This document shows, one piece after another, positions 17,352 through 26,659 of a stretch of 64,000 nt of DNA. Numbering within the stretch: the first letter of the stretch is position 1; each line of letters opens with the position of its first letter. This DNA comes from Nocardia sp. NBC_01503 (GTDB taxonomy: Bacteria; Actinomycetota; Actinomycetes; Mycobacteriales; Mycobacteriaceae). A program made the translations under genes and the position numbers. The notes below the pieces were generated by a model. It ran no database searches. It had not been told where the DNA came from and was given only the letters and a program-made list of their open reading frames with translations. The stretch is taken from contig NZ_CP109596.1 of the NCBI RefSeq assembly GCF_036327755.1, positions 4,960,001 to 5,024,000 of the forward strand. The letters run 5' to 3'.

Positions 17352-20300
17352 GTGGCAGGCAAGGCCCGCGTGCACGAGTTGGCGAAAGAACTCGGTGTCA
17401 CTAGCAAGGAACTACTCGCAAGGCTCAAGGAGCAGGGCGAGTTCGTGAAATCGGCGTCGTCGACGGTGGAAGCACCCGTCGCACGTCGCCTGCGTGAGTC
17501 GTTCACCCCCAAGAGTGCGAACGGCACCGCCAAGCCGGCATCCAAGCCCGCCCCGACCGGCGATGCGCCGCGTCCGGCGGGTCCCAAGCCGACCCCTGGC
17601 GCCACCTCGGGACCGCGTCCCGGCGCCCCCCGTCCGTCCGCTCCGGCCCCGGCGGCTCCCGCCGCCCCGGCCGCGGCGTCCACCCCGGCTCCGGCCGCCA
17701 AGCCCGCGCCCGAGCAGGCTGCTCCGGCCGCCGCTTCGGCTCCGGCCGTGCGTCCGGGTCCGTCCATCAAGCCCGGTCCGGCCCCCAAGCCCGCCGTGGC
17801 TGAAACCCCTGCTCCCGCAGCGGCTTCCGAGGCTCCGGCCGCGGCTCCCGCCCCGCAGCAGCAGGGTCAGCGCCCGACCCCGGGTGCCCCGCGTCCGGCG
17901 CAGCCCGCGCCGCGTCCGGCCCAGCAGTCCGGCGCTCCGGCGCAGGGCGGCGCGCCGCGCCCGGCCGGTCCGAAGCCGAGCCCCAAGGCCCCGCGCGTCG
18001 GTAACAACCCCTTCTCCTCCGCTCCCGAGCGTCCCGCGCCGCGCCCGGCTCCCGGTCAGGGCGGCCCCCGCCCGGCTCCGGGCCAGGGTGGCCCGCGTCC
18101 GGGTCCCGGCCAGGGCCCGCGTCCGGGTCAGGGCCAGGGTGGTCCGGGTCAGGGTGGTCCGCGCCCCGGTGGCGCCGGTCGTCCGGCTCCGGGTCAGGGT
18201 GGTCCGCGTCCGGCCGCAGGTCAGGGCGGTCCCCGTCCCGGCGGTCCGCGTCCGAGCCCCGGCTCGATGCCGCCTCGCCCGAACCCGGGTGCCATGCCGT
18301 CGCGTGCCGCGCGCCCGGCTCCCGGTGGCGGTCGTCCCGGTGGTCCGGGTCAGGGTGGTCCGCGTCCCGGTGGCGGCGCGGGTCGTCCGGCCGGTGCCGG
18401 TGGTCCGTACCGCGGTGGCCAGGGCGGTGCCCCGGGTACCGGTGGCGGCGCTCCGGGTGCCGGTGGCGCGGCCGCGGGTGGTTTCCGTGGTCGTCCCGGT
18501 GGTGGCGGCGGTGGCCGTCCCGGTTCCGGTGGTGGTCGCGGCGGTGCCGCGGGTGCCTTCGGTCGTCCCGGTGGCGCGCCCCGCAAGGGTCGTAAGTCGA
18601 AGCGGGCGAAGCGCGCCGAGTACGAGAGCATGCAGGCTCCCGCCGTCGGTGGTGTGCGTCTGCCCCGCGGCAACGGCGAGATCATCCGTCTCGCCCGTGG
18701 CGCGTCGCTCTCCGATTTCGCCGAGAAGATCGGCGCCAACCCGGCCTCGCTGGTGCAGGCGTTGTTCAACCTCGGTGAGATGGTCACCGCTACCCAGTCG
18801 GTGAACGAGGAGACCCTCGAGCTGCTGGGTTCGGAGATGAACTACGTGGTTCACGTGGTCTCCCCGGAGGACGAGGACCGCGAGCTGCTCGCCAACTTCG
18901 ATCTCACCTACGGCGAGGACGAGGGCGACGAGGACGATCTGCAGATCCGTCCGCCGGTGGTGACCGTCATGGGTCACGTCGACCACGGTAAGACCCGACT
19001 GCTGGACACCATCCGTAAGGCGAACGTCCGTGAGGGCGAAGCCGGCGGTATCACCCAGCACATCGGCGCCTACCAGGTGCTGTCCGAGGTCAACGGCCTC
19101 GACCGGCTCATCACCTTCATCGATACCCCGGGTCACGAGGCGTTCACCGCCATGCGTGCCCGTGGTGCCAAGGCCACCGATATCGCGATCCTCGTGGTCG
19201 CGGCCGACGACGGCGTCATGCCGCAGACGGTGGAGGCCATCAACCACGCGCAGGCCGCTGACGTGCCGATCGTGGTGGCGGTCAACAAGATCGATAAGGA
19301 AGGCGCGAATCCGCAGAAGATTCGCCAGCAGCTGACCGAATACGGTCTGGTCGCCGAGGAGTACGGCGGCGAGACCATGTTCGTCGACATCTCGGCCAAG
19401 CAGGGCACCAATATCGATTCCCTGCTCGAGGCTGTCGTGCTGACCGCGGATGCCACCCTGGATCTGCGGGCCAACCCGGACATGGACGCGCAGGGTGTGG
19501 CCATCGAAGCCCACCTGGACCGCGGTCGCGGCCCGGTCGCCACCGTCCTCATCCAGCGCGGCACGCTGCGCGTGGGTGACTCGATCGTGGCGGGCGACGC
19601 CTACGGTCGTGTGCGCCGCATGGTCGACGAGCACGGCGACGACGTCGTGGCGGCGCTGCCGTCGCGTCCCGTCCAGGTCATCGGTTTCACCTCCGTCCCC
19701 GGTGCGGGCGACAACCTGCTCGTGGTCGAGGAAGACCGGATCGCGCGTCAGATCGCCGATCGCCGCAACGCTCGCAAGCGCAACGCCCTGGCCGCGCGCA
19801 GCCGCAAGCGGATCTCCCTGGAAGATCTGGATGCCGCTCTGAAGGAGACTTCGGAGCTGAACCTGATCCTCAAGGGCGACAACTCCGGTACCGTCGAGGC
19901 CCTCGAAGAGGCGCTGCTCGGTATCGATGTGGGCGACGAGGTGCGTCTGCGCGTCATCGACCGCGGTGTCGGTGGCGTCACCGAGACCAACGTCAACCTG
20001 GCGTCGGCCTCGAACGCGATCATCATCGGATTCAACGTCCGTGCCGAGGGCAAGGCGACCGAGCTGGCGAACCGCGAAGGCGTGGACATTCGCTACTACT
20101 CGGTCATCTACCAGGCGATCGACGAGATCGAGAAGGCCCTCAAGGGTCTGCTCAAGCCGATCTACGAAGAGGTCGAGCTGGGTCGGGCGGAAATCCGCCA
20201 GATCTTCCGCTCCTCCAAGTTCGGCAATATCGCCGGTTGCTGGGTCACCTCCGGCTCGGTCAAGCGCAATGCCAAGGCGCGCCTGCTGCGTGACAACGTC

Positions 20301-20462
20301 GTTGTCGCGGAGACGGTGACGATTGCGTCGCTGCGTCGCGAGAAGGATGACGCCACCGAGGTTCGTGAAGGCTACGAATGCGGTATGACGTTGACCTACA
20401 ACGACATTCGCGAGGGTGACATCGTGGAGGCGTACGAGCTCCGCGAGAAGCCGCGCGACTAG
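17352..20462 (+). CDS. infB: Translation initiation factor IF-2
   Basis: A 1036-residue IF-2. GTG 17352 follows GAGGAGAGC and gives the family start AGKARVHELAKELGVTSKEL (IF2-N domain). About residues 60-415 are a Pro/Ala/Gly/Arg-rich low-complexity tract with Gly-Gln-Gly-Gly-Pro-Arg-Pro repeats, longer than in E. coli. A second IF2-N-like segment precedes the G domain, whose G1 motif GHVDHGKT is at about 541-548 and DTPGHEAF, NKIDKE follow. C-terminal domains bind fMet-tRNA. It places initiator tRNA on the 30S subunit with GTP. Confidence 0.97.
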   Translation: MAGKARVHELAKELGVTSKELLARLKEQGEFVKSASSTVEAPVARRLRESFTPKSANGTAKPASKPAPTGDAPRPAGPKPTPGATSGPRPGAPRPSAPAPAAPAAPAAASTPAPAAKPAPEQAAPAAASAPAVRPGPSIKPGPAPKPAVAETPAPAAASEAPAAAPAPQQQGQRPTPGAPRPAQPAPRPAQQSGAPAQGGAPRPAGPKPSPKAPRVGNNPFSSAPERPAPRPAPGQGGPRPAPGQGGPRPGPGQGPRPGQGQGGPGQGGPRPGGAGRPAPGQGGPRPAAGQGGPRPGGPRPSPGSMPPRPNPGAMPSRAARPAPGGGRPGGPGQGGPRPGGGAGRPAGAGGPYRGGQGGAPGTGGGAPGAGGAAAGGFRGRPGGGGGGRPGSGGGRGGAAGAFGRPGGAPRKGRKSKRAKRAEYESMQAPAVGGVRLPRGNGEIIRLARGASLSDFAEKIGANPASLVQALFNLGEMVTATQSVNEETLELLGSEMNYVVHVVSPEDEDRELLANFDLTYGEDEGDEDDLQIRPPVVTVMGHVDHGKTRLLDTIRKANVREGEAGGITQHIGAYQVLSEVNGLDRLITFIDTPGHEAFTAMRARGAKATDIAILVVAADDGVMPQTVEAINHAQAADVPIVVAVNKIDKEGANPQKIRQQLTEYGLVAEEYGGETMFVDISAKQGTNIDSLLEAVVLTADATLDLRANPDMDAQGVAIEAHLDRGRGPVATVLIQRGTLRVGDSIVAGDAYGRVRRMVDEHGDDVVAALPSRPVQVIGFTSVPGAGDNLLVVEEDRIARQIADRRNARKRNALAARSRKRISLEDLDAALKETSELNLILKGDNSGTVEALEEALLGIDVGDEVRLRVIDRGVGGVTETNVNLASASNAIIIGFNVRAEGKATELANREGVDIRYYSVIYQAIDEIEKALKGLLKPIYEEVELGRAEIRQIFRSSKFGNIAGCWVTSGSVKRNAKARLLRDNVVVAETVTIASLRREKDDATEVREGYECGMTLTYNDIREGDIVEAYELREKPRD

Positions 20463-20473
20463 TAGTACGGTGA

Positions 20474-20507
20474 CCTGCCGGGTCGGGAGCGATCCCGACC
20501 CGGCAGG
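20474..20507. terminator. Terminator after infB
   Basis: CCTGCCGGGTCGGG and CCCGACCCGGCAGG form a perfect 14-bp stem with a 6-base loop, 11 bases after the infB stop. No T-run follows. It may only attenuate, since DUF503 and rbfA follow on the same strand. Confidence 0.85.
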
Positions 20508-20589
20508 GTCGTGTACCAACAGAACCCGACGCGCTCGTGCGCACGCCGTGGAGCGCGTCGGTCATTCGATGTAAGTGCGTGCGCATTAC

Positions 20590-20892
20590 ATGACTGAAAA
20601 ACTGTTTGTTGGAGCGCTCGAGTTCGACATACTCCTCGGTGATGTGCATTCACTGAAGGAGAAGCGCTCCGTCATCCGTCCGATCATCGCCGACCTGAAA
20701 CGGTTCGAGGTGAGTGTCACCGAGGGCGGAGATCATGACCGGTATCGCCGGACGATGATCGCCGTGGCCATGGTCGGCTACGGCATGAATCACCTGACCG
20801 AGGTGCTGGACAAGTGTGAACGGCATGTCGCCAATCGTCCGGAGTTACAGTTGCTGGCGGTACGCCGCCGCGTCTTCGGACCCGAAGACTGA
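20590..20892 (+). CDS. DUF503 protein (YlxP-like)
   Basis: A 100-residue DUF503 protein: FVGALEFDILLGDVHSLKEKRSVIRPI and the C-terminal RHVANRPELQLL are the family pattern. B. subtilis YlxP, in the same place between infB and rbfA, is the relative; an involvement in ribosome assembly is assumed from the neighbourhood. ATG 20590 is taken; a GTG at 20575 would add five residues. No strong SD is seen. Confidence 0.88.
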   Translation: MTEKLFVGALEFDILLGDVHSLKEKRSVIRPIIADLKRFEVSVTEGGDHDRYRRTMIAVAMVGYGMNHLTEVLDKCERHVANRPELQLLAVRRRVFGPED

Positions 20893-20918
20893 ATCTATCC
20901 AGTGAGGAGGGCACGGCC

Positions 20919-21368
20919 ATGGTGGATCAAGCCAGGGCACGCCGACTCGCCAAGCGGATCTCCTCGATCGTGGCTACGGCCATCGAGTACGAGATCAAGG
21001 ATCCGCGGCTGCGTTTCGTGACGATCACCGATACCAAGATGACGGGTGATCTGCGGGAAGCCACCGTTTATTACACGGTGATGGGGGAAACCCTGGACAC
21101 CGAACCCGATTACACCGAAGCGGCCGCGGGTCTGGAGAAGGCCAAGGGCATTCTCCGTTCCAAGGTCGGCGCGGGCACCGGCGTGAAGTTCACGCCGATC
21201 CTGTCGTTCAAGCTCGACACCGTTCCGACCGCCGCGAAGGAGATGGAGGAGCTGCTGGCCCGCGCCCGCGCCGCCGACGCTCGGGTCGCCCAGGTCGCGG
21301 TGAACGCCAACTACGCCGGTGATGTCGACCCCTACAAGGCCGACGACGACACCGACGACGAAGACTGA
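20919..21368 (+). CDS. rbfA: 30S ribosome-binding factor RbfA
   Basis: A 149-residue RbfA: ARRLAKRISSIVATAIEYEIKDPRL and YTEAAAGLEKAKGILRSKVG are conserved. It is a KH-type protein that matures the 16S 5' end during cold growth. GAGGAG lies 8-9 bases before ATG 20919. The C-terminus is acidic (DDDTDDED), as usual in actinobacteria. nrnA follows after 33 bases. Confidence 0.95.
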   Translation: MVDQARARRLAKRISSIVATAIEYEIKDPRLRFVTITDTKMTGDLREATVYYTVMGETLDTEPDYTEAAAGLEKAKGILRSKVGAGTGVKFTPILSFKLDTVPTAAKEMEELLARARAADARVAQVAVNANYAGDVDPYKADDDTDDED

Positions 21369-21401
21369 TCCTGCGGTCTTACCGCGGGGAGGAGACCGCC
21401 G

Positions 21402-22394
21402 GTGACCGAACCGGTCGATCTGGCTCGTGCGGTGTCGATACTCGACACCGCACGGTCGGTGACGGTGCTGTGCCATATCCAGCCCGATGCGGACACCATC
21501 GGCAGCGGACTGGCGTTGGGGCAGGTGCTACGTCGGCGCGGGGTGCCGGTGCAGGTCTGTTTCGCCGAACCCGCCGAATTGCCCGTCTCCATGCGTTCGC
21601 TGCCCGGTACCGAATTGCTGGTGCCACCGGATCAGGTGCGGACCGAAGTCGATGTGCTGGTCGCGGTGGACTGCGGTAGCGCGGATCGGCTCGGGGCGCT
21701 GAAGGATCGGCTGGACGGTGCGCGCATCACGATGGTGCTGGACCATCACCGCTCCAATACTCGCTTCGGCGAGGTGAATATCGTCGATGACACCGCCGAA
21801 TCGACCGCGGGTATGGTCGCGCGGGTGCTCGATGCCTGGGGCGAGATCATCGATCGTCCTGTGGCGCATTGTCTTTACGCCGGATTGGTCACCGATACCG
21901 GCTCGTTCAAATGGGCTCGCCCCGGTTCACACGCGCTCGCCGAGCGACTGCTGGCGACGGGGATCGACGGCGCGGGAATCACCCGAACCCTCATGGACAC
22001 CCACCCGTTCGCGTGGCTGCCGATGCTGTCGCGCGTGCTGGCCTCGGCCGAGCTCGATGCCGAGGCCGCCGCCGGGGCGGGGCTGGTCTACGTATTCGTG
22101 CGCCGGGAGGACACCGCGGGGGTGCGCTCGGAGGAGGTCGAGAGCATTGTCGACCTGGTTCGCACGACCTCCGAAGCTCAGGTCGCGGCCGTATTCAAAG
22201 AGGCTCGCGGCAGGACCGATCAGTGGACGGTTTCGCTGCGCTCCCATGACTGCGCCGATGGGTCGCCGGGTGTGGACGTGGCCCGGGTGGCGATCGCGCT
22301 CGGTGGTGGCGGACATCGTTATGCCGCAGGCTATTCCACCGCCGGAAGCCCGGCCCAGCTCGTCGAGACGCTGAAGGCCGAGCTCAACCGATAG
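21402..22394 (+). CDS. nrnA: Bifunctional oligoribonuclease/PAP phosphatase NrnA (DHH)
   Basis: A 330-residue DHH-DHHA1 phosphoesterase. Metal motifs: HIQPDADTIGS, VAVDCGS and VLDHHRSN; the DHHA1 domain ends with GGGGHRYAAGYS. NrnA degrades short RNA oligomers and 3'-phosphoadenosine phosphate. The M. tuberculosis homologue (Rv2837c) lies next to rbfA as here. Start at GTG 21402 with ggggaggag just upstream. Confidence 0.93.
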   Translation: MTEPVDLARAVSILDTARSVTVLCHIQPDADTIGSGLALGQVLRRRGVPVQVCFAEPAELPVSMRSLPGTELLVPPDQVRTEVDVLVAVDCGSADRLGALKDRLDGARITMVLDHHRSNTRFGEVNIVDDTAESTAGMVARVLDAWGEIIDRPVAHCLYAGLVTDTGSFKWARPGSHALAERLLATGIDGAGITRTLMDTHPFAWLPMLSRVLASAELDAEAAAGAGLVYVFVRREDTAGVRSEEVESIVDLVRTTSEAQVAAVFKEARGRTDQWTVSLRSHDCADGSPGVDVARVAIALGGGGHRYAAGYSTAGSPAQLVETLKAELNR

Positions 22395-22404
22395 GCGAAT
22401 TCCG

Positions 22405-23955
22405 CTAGTCGGGGAGGCCGTAGATGGTCACGCCCTTGGGCGCTTCCACGCGGTAGCCGAAGGTGATGGTGGTCTGGGCCTGCGGCTCCAGTGCGGCTTT
22501 CCAGGTGAGGATGCCGAGTTCATCCCGTTCCGCGGGTTGGGGTTTGGTGAGCGTCTCGCGGACCGTGATGGTGGCCTCGCGCGAGACCGGGAGTCGGTCC
22601 AGGACGGTGATCGTGGCCGGGTGGGCGGTGTGATTGCCGATGGTGATGGCGTATTCGACCTCGGTGCGCCGGGCCGAGCCGAGCGTGGCCTTGGTCGCGT
22701 TGCGCCGCAACAATTCTCGTTCGACCCGGATGCGGTCGTCGACGCCGAGCGCGAGTTCGCGCTCCTCGCCGGGCGCCCAGGTCTCCAGGTCGGTGGCGCC
22801 GACGAATTCGGATTCGTGGAACAGAGCCGCGCGACCCGGCGGCAGGGTGTGTTCGGAGGTGTTGCGGGCGGTGGCGCGCAACACGGCCTCGAGAGCCTGC
22901 ACCGGTGCGGTCACGTAGTCCAGATCGGCCTCGAGGTCGAGGGCGGTGACCACGGTGCGGTGTTGGCTGCCGTCGGAGGGGACGGCGACGCCGCGCTTGG
23001 GTGTGTAGGTCGCGGCGGTGGCGCCGTGTTCGACCGCGGCGACGGATTCGCGCACCGGTACCGGTGGGAGTCCGCCAGGTGCGGCCGCGCTCGGAGCCGG
23101 GGGCGGACCACCGGCATATGCGGAGCTCGCTCGCATGCGGCGCATCGGCATCGGTGGCTCCGGCGCGGTGCCGGAGATGAACCACGCCTCCAATTCCGGC
23201 ACGTCCAGGGCCTGTGCCGGGCGGGCCGTGGAGAGTTGCAGGCGGCATTCGGGCCAGTCCTCACCGGTGCTCTGGCGGACCAGACCGAACCAGCGCAGCG
23301 TCAATCCGGCATCGGCGAGGCGCAGGTCGTAGCTGCTGCTCCAGCTCGCGCCCGGTACGACGTAGGTGATGTCGAAGTCGACGGTGACCGGCTGGGCGGC
23401 TTCGACGGTGATGGTCGCGCTCTGGGAGTCGTTGCGGTTCTTGCCGCGCAGGTCGCCGAGGCGGCGCTGGATCGCCTGCTGTTCGCGAACGTGCTCCTGC
23501 CGCAACTGTTCTCGTTCCCGGCGTGCGGTGTGGACGGTGTCGTACTGTGTTTCGAGATCGTCGACGAAGGTGGTGATGCGCTCGCCGTCGGCCTTGGCGA
23601 GGGTCTCGGCGGATCGGCGGGCGAGTCGCTCCAGGAAGACGATTCGGGCATCGGCAGCGCGGTCGGCATCGGCGAGGGCGCTGAGGGCGGCCTCCAGTTC
23701 CCGGATGCGTGCCTCGAGTGCCGCGACCTGTTCGTCGGTGACCTCCGCCTGCCGCTCGGTGCCGAGATCGACGCCGAGTACGGTCACCTCACCCTGTCCG
23801 GCGACGCGGACCGAATCGCGTAGCAGCCCCAGCGGTAGCGGTGCGACGCGGATCCGGTGTTCACCCGCGGGCAGACTCGCCTTACCGGATCTGGTGACTC
23901 GCGCCCGGTCCGGGTACACGGTGACCGCGGTGATGTCGGTGTCGAGAGTGATCAT
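22405..23955 (-). CDS. MuiA-like protein (DUF4140/DUF4139)
   Basis: A 516-residue protein. N-terminal DUF4140-like strand region (ITLDTDITAVTVYPDRARVTR), a coiled coil at about 75-175 (ALEARIRELEAALSALADA ...), then the DUF4139 beta-rich domain to TITFGYRVEAPKG. A Pro/Gly/Ala-rich linker lies near 280-320. The name mucoidy inhibitor A comes from E. coli; molecular function is unknown. ATG 23955 aligns with the family start. It is convergent with nrnA (10-base gap). Confidence 0.85.
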   Translation of the reverse strand: MITLDTDITAVTVYPDRARVTRSGKASLPAGEHRIRVAPLPLGLLRDSVRVAGQGEVTVLGVDLGTERQAEVTDEQVAALEARIRELEAALSALADADRAADARIVFLERLARRSAETLAKADGERITTFVDDLETQYDTVHTARREREQLRQEHVREQQAIQRRLGDLRGKNRNDSQSATITVEAAQPVTVDFDITYVVPGASWSSSYDLRLADAGLTLRWFGLVRQSTGEDWPECRLQLSTARPAQALDVPELEAWFISGTAPEPPMPMRRMRASSAYAGGPPPAPSAAAPGGLPPVPVRESVAAVEHGATAATYTPKRGVAVPSDGSQHRTVVTALDLEADLDYVTAPVQALEAVLRATARNTSEHTLPPGRAALFHESEFVGATDLETWAPGEERELALGVDDRIRVERELLRRNATKATLGSARRTEVEYAITIGNHTAHPATITVLDRLPVSREATITVRETLTKPQPAERDELGILTWKAALEPQAQTTITFGYRVEAPKGVTIYGLPD

Positions 23956-23986
23956 GTCCCCAGCCTGCCTCGAGCGGACCGCCGCG

Positions 23987-25021
23987 TCAGCCCCGCAGGG
24001 CCTGTTCGAACAGCGGCCAGGAGTCGTGCAGATCCTGCTGCCAGTAGCCCCAGGAGTGCGTGCCATTCGGGCGGAGGTTGAAAGTGGCTGGTATGTCCAG
24101 GATTTGGAGGCGATCGCGCAGGGAGCGGGCGCACTGATCGGTTATCGCCTCCAGGAAACCGCCGCTGGCGAGTTGGGCGAGCAGTTTGGCGGCATTGCCG
24201 TGAATCCCGGTGCCGTCGAGCGTGTCCTGCGGGCCGGGTACGCCGGTGCCGGAGGAGACGTAGATCGCGGTGCCGCGCAGGCGGTCGGCGTGCAGATAGG
24301 GGTCCTTGGCGGGCCAGGCCGGATCATCGGGTGGGCCCCACATATTCGCGGGGTCGCCATGCCAGCGCAGCACCACCGCATCGACGAAGACGCGGCCGAG
24401 GGGATCGCTGGTGCGAGCGCAGCCGCTGTACGAACCGATGGCCCGATACAGCCCGGGTGCGTCGAGGGCGAGTTGGAAGACCGAGGTTCCGGCCATGGAG
24501 ATACCGGCGATAGCGTTCGCGCCGTTGCCATTGAGCGCCGAGTCGATGATGGGCGGTAGCTCCTCGGTGAGAAAGGTGCTCCAGCGCACCCGGCCGAGCA
24601 GGGGATCATCGCGCTGCCAATCGGTGAAATAGCTGCCGTTGCCGCCGAGCGGGTTGACGAGGGTGACCTGCTTATCGTGGAAGAAGTCGACGATATCGGT
24701 CTGCTCGGGCCAACTGCTGGCATCCGAACCACCGCCCGCGCCGTTCAACAGGTACAGGACCGGCGCGGGCATCGAATCATCCGGTGCGCGAAGCACTTTC
24801 AGGTCGATATCGGCGTTCATGGCGGTCGAGTGCACCCGCATATCGAGGAGACCGTCCGCGGCTTCGGTGGCCGCGATCAGCTGCGATCCGTCCGGTGCGG
24901 GCCGCGCGGCCGCCAGCGCCGCGTCCGGTGCGATGGGCTCGGCGCGGGCCGGAATCGCGACGCACAGGCAGGGCAGTGCGAGGGCCAGGACGAACGACAG
25001 AAACGGTCCGGCTGCTTTCAC
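23987..25021 (-). CDS. Antigen 85-like secreted mycolyltransferase/esterase homologue (copy 1)
   Basis: A 344-residue secreted alpha/beta hydrolase. GTG 25021 has GGAGGT a few bases upstream and gives a signal peptide (hydrophobic core about 6-24, ARA cleavage site). The nucleophile is S175 in GISMAG, and the catalytic His is H322 in GTHSWGYWQQDL, both as in Ag85/esterase D-like mycolyltransferases. It should transfer mycolyl or other acyl groups onto trehalose or arabinogalactan in the envelope; the donor is inferred. It has a close paralogue at 30796, on the other side of the island, and is divergent from the PapA-like gene. Confidence 0.85.
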   Translation of the reverse strand: MKAAGPFLSFVLALALPCLCVAIPARAEPIAPDAALAAARPAPDGSQLIAATEAADGLLDMRVHSTAMNADIDLKVLRAPDDSMPAPVLYLLNGAGGGSDASSWPEQTDIVDFFHDKQVTLVNPLGGNGSYFTDWQRDDPLLGRVRWSTFLTEELPPIIDSALNGNGANAIAGISMAGTSVFQLALDAPGLYRAIGSYSGCARTSDPLGRVFVDAVVLRWHGDPANMWGPPDDPAWPAKDPYLHADRLRGTAIYVSSGTGVPGPQDTLDGTGIHGNAAKLLAQLASGGFLEAITDQCARSLRDRLQILDIPATFNLRPNGTHSWGYWQQDLHDSWPLFEQALRG

Positions 25022-25243
25022 CCGGGACCTCCGATTGCCTCGAGTGGGACGGTCGGGTGGTGACGTTAGGTCGAAAGCGATAGCCGGACAATGCGTATCG
25101 CGACACTTTGGGAGACCGTCCGGGCGCGGGCGGTCCGGCTTGGGAATCGTCACAGACTTTCGCTGCGGTGCTGGTCAGGCGGTGGGTGCGTGCCGTTCAC
25201 TCGTAAACCTGATTCAGCGAGCGGTAGGAATCGAGGTCAATTC
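25022..25243. promoter_or_regulatory. Divergent region at the envelope island
   Basis: This 222-base gap separates the leftward mycolyltransferase gene and the rightward five-gene run and should hold both promoters. I find no strong inverted repeat. An open frame continues upstream of 25244 without family similarity. Confidence 0.35.
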
Positions 25244-26659
25244 ATGGTCGCATTCGGCCTCTTCGGCGACTGGCATCCCGAGCCCGGCAGGCTCACCACC
25301 TGGACGGCGTCCCCCGCCGCGCGGGCGGCGGTGCGGCGGGCGCCCGCGCACGATGTCGGACCGTCGTATCAACAGCGGGCCTATCTGCGCGCGACGCATC
25401 GCAATTCCCGTGTGGGATTGCGCGTTTCGCGAATATGCATGATTTCGTTCGATATTCCGGGGGTGCCCGATCATCGGGCCATGACCGCCGCCTTGAACGC
25501 GTTTCTGCGGCGGCATGACACCTTCCGCAGCTGGTTCGCCTTGGAACCGGACGGGCGGATCGTGCGTCATGTGGCGGATCCGGCGGATATCGAGGTGACC
25601 GCTACCGGTTACGGGGAGTTCGACGATCTGGACGCCCTGCGCGAGCGGGTGCGGGCCGAGACGCCCGGGCCTTTCGAATGGGATTGCTTCTCCTTCGGCG
25701 TCATCGAGCGTCCCGGATCGTTCACGGTGTACGCGGCCGTGGATCATCTGCATACCGACGGTGTGGCACAGGCGATTTCCTGTGTCGACCTGCTGCTGCT
25801 CTACGGCGGTGAACTGTCCGGCGGCGCGGTGGAGCTGCCGGAGGTCGACGGCCACATCGGCTATTGCGCCCGGGAGAATCTCATCAACGAGCAACTCGGC
25901 CTGGAGTCCGCCGCGGTGTGGCAGTGGCTGGATCTGTTGCGCCGCAATGACGGTGATGTGCCGCGATTCCCGCTGGAGCTGGGCGCGGGCGGATACGCAC
26001 AGGGCGCACAGCTCACCCGGACGCTGCTGAGCGAGGACGAAATGCTGCGCTTCGAGCAGGTCTGCACCGCGCACGGCGGACGCTTCCTGGGTGGCTTGTT
26101 CGCGGCGATCGGCCTCGCCGAGCTCGAATTGGCCGGGCGGGAAAGGTATTTCGGCTTCACGCCCGCCAATACCCGTTTCCTGCCGGGGGAGATGGGTTCG
26201 GTGGGCTGGTACACCAACCTGATTCCGGTGGAGTTCCAGGTAGATGCGGAGAACTGTTTCACCGCCGTGGTGGCGGCCGCGCAGCAGGCGGCGGAGCGGG
26301 CCAAGGATCTCACGGATGTCTCCCTGCATCGCGTCCTGGAACTGGTCACGCCCGACCTCGGCATCCGGGCGCGGCCGGGCTTCACCGCACCGATGGTGTC
26401 CTATGTCGACGTCCGAAAGATGGACGGCGCGGACATGTTCGACGCCATCAAGGGCGGGCTCTACGGCAGCGAGACCAGCTCGGGGGAGGTGTTCCTGTGG
26501 GTCAACCGCTTCCATGACGTGACCACGCTGTCCCTGCTGTTCCCGGATACACCGCAGGCGCACGCATCGGTGGTGCGATACGTGCGGACCCTGACCGCGA
26601 TCATCAACGCGGTCGTGGCCGATGGCGACTACGCGGCCCGAGTTCCGGCGCTCTCATGA
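25244..26659 (+). CDS. PapA-like acyltransferase (condensation-domain fold)
   Basis: A 471-residue member of the condensation/PapA superfamily. The catalytic His is H168 in DHLHTDG (HxxxDG form of HHxxxDG); the first His of the canonical pair is Asp. N-terminal GLRVSRICMISFDIPG and later GWYTNLIPVEF match the PapA1/PapA3 type that acylates trehalose rather than phthiocerol. ATG 25244 has gagg 9 bases upstream. The stop overlaps the start of the DHA2 transporter gene (ATGA). It probably acylates a glycolipid exported by the neighbouring transporter; this is inference. Confidence 0.8.
   Translation: MVAFGLFGDWHPEPGRLTTWTASPAARAAVRRAPAHDVGPSYQQRAYLRATHRNSRVGLRVSRICMISFDIPGVPDHRAMTAALNAFLRRHDTFRSWFALEPDGRIVRHVADPADIEVTATGYGEFDDLDALRERVRAETPGPFEWDCFSFGVIERPGSFTVYAAVDHLHTDGVAQAISCVDLLLLYGGELSGGAVELPEVDGHIGYCARENLINEQLGLESAAVWQWLDLLRRNDGDVPRFPLELGAGGYAQGAQLTRTLLSEDEMLRFEQVCTAHGGRFLGGLFAAIGLAELELAGRERYFGFTPANTRFLPGEMGSVGWYTNLIPVEFQVDAENCFTAVVAAAQQAAERAKDLTDVSLHRVLELVTPDLGIRARPGFTAPMVSYVDVRKMDGADMFDAIKGGLYGSETSSGEVFLWVNRFHDVTTLSLLFPDTPQAHASVVRYVRTLTAIINAVVADGDYAARVPALS

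Noticed and set aside
17412..20519. Very long open frame on the minus strand opposite infB (over 1000 codons).
   Set aside because: It is the antisense of a repetitive, GC-rich coding sequence with no protein-like motifs; the plus strand gives a full IF-2.
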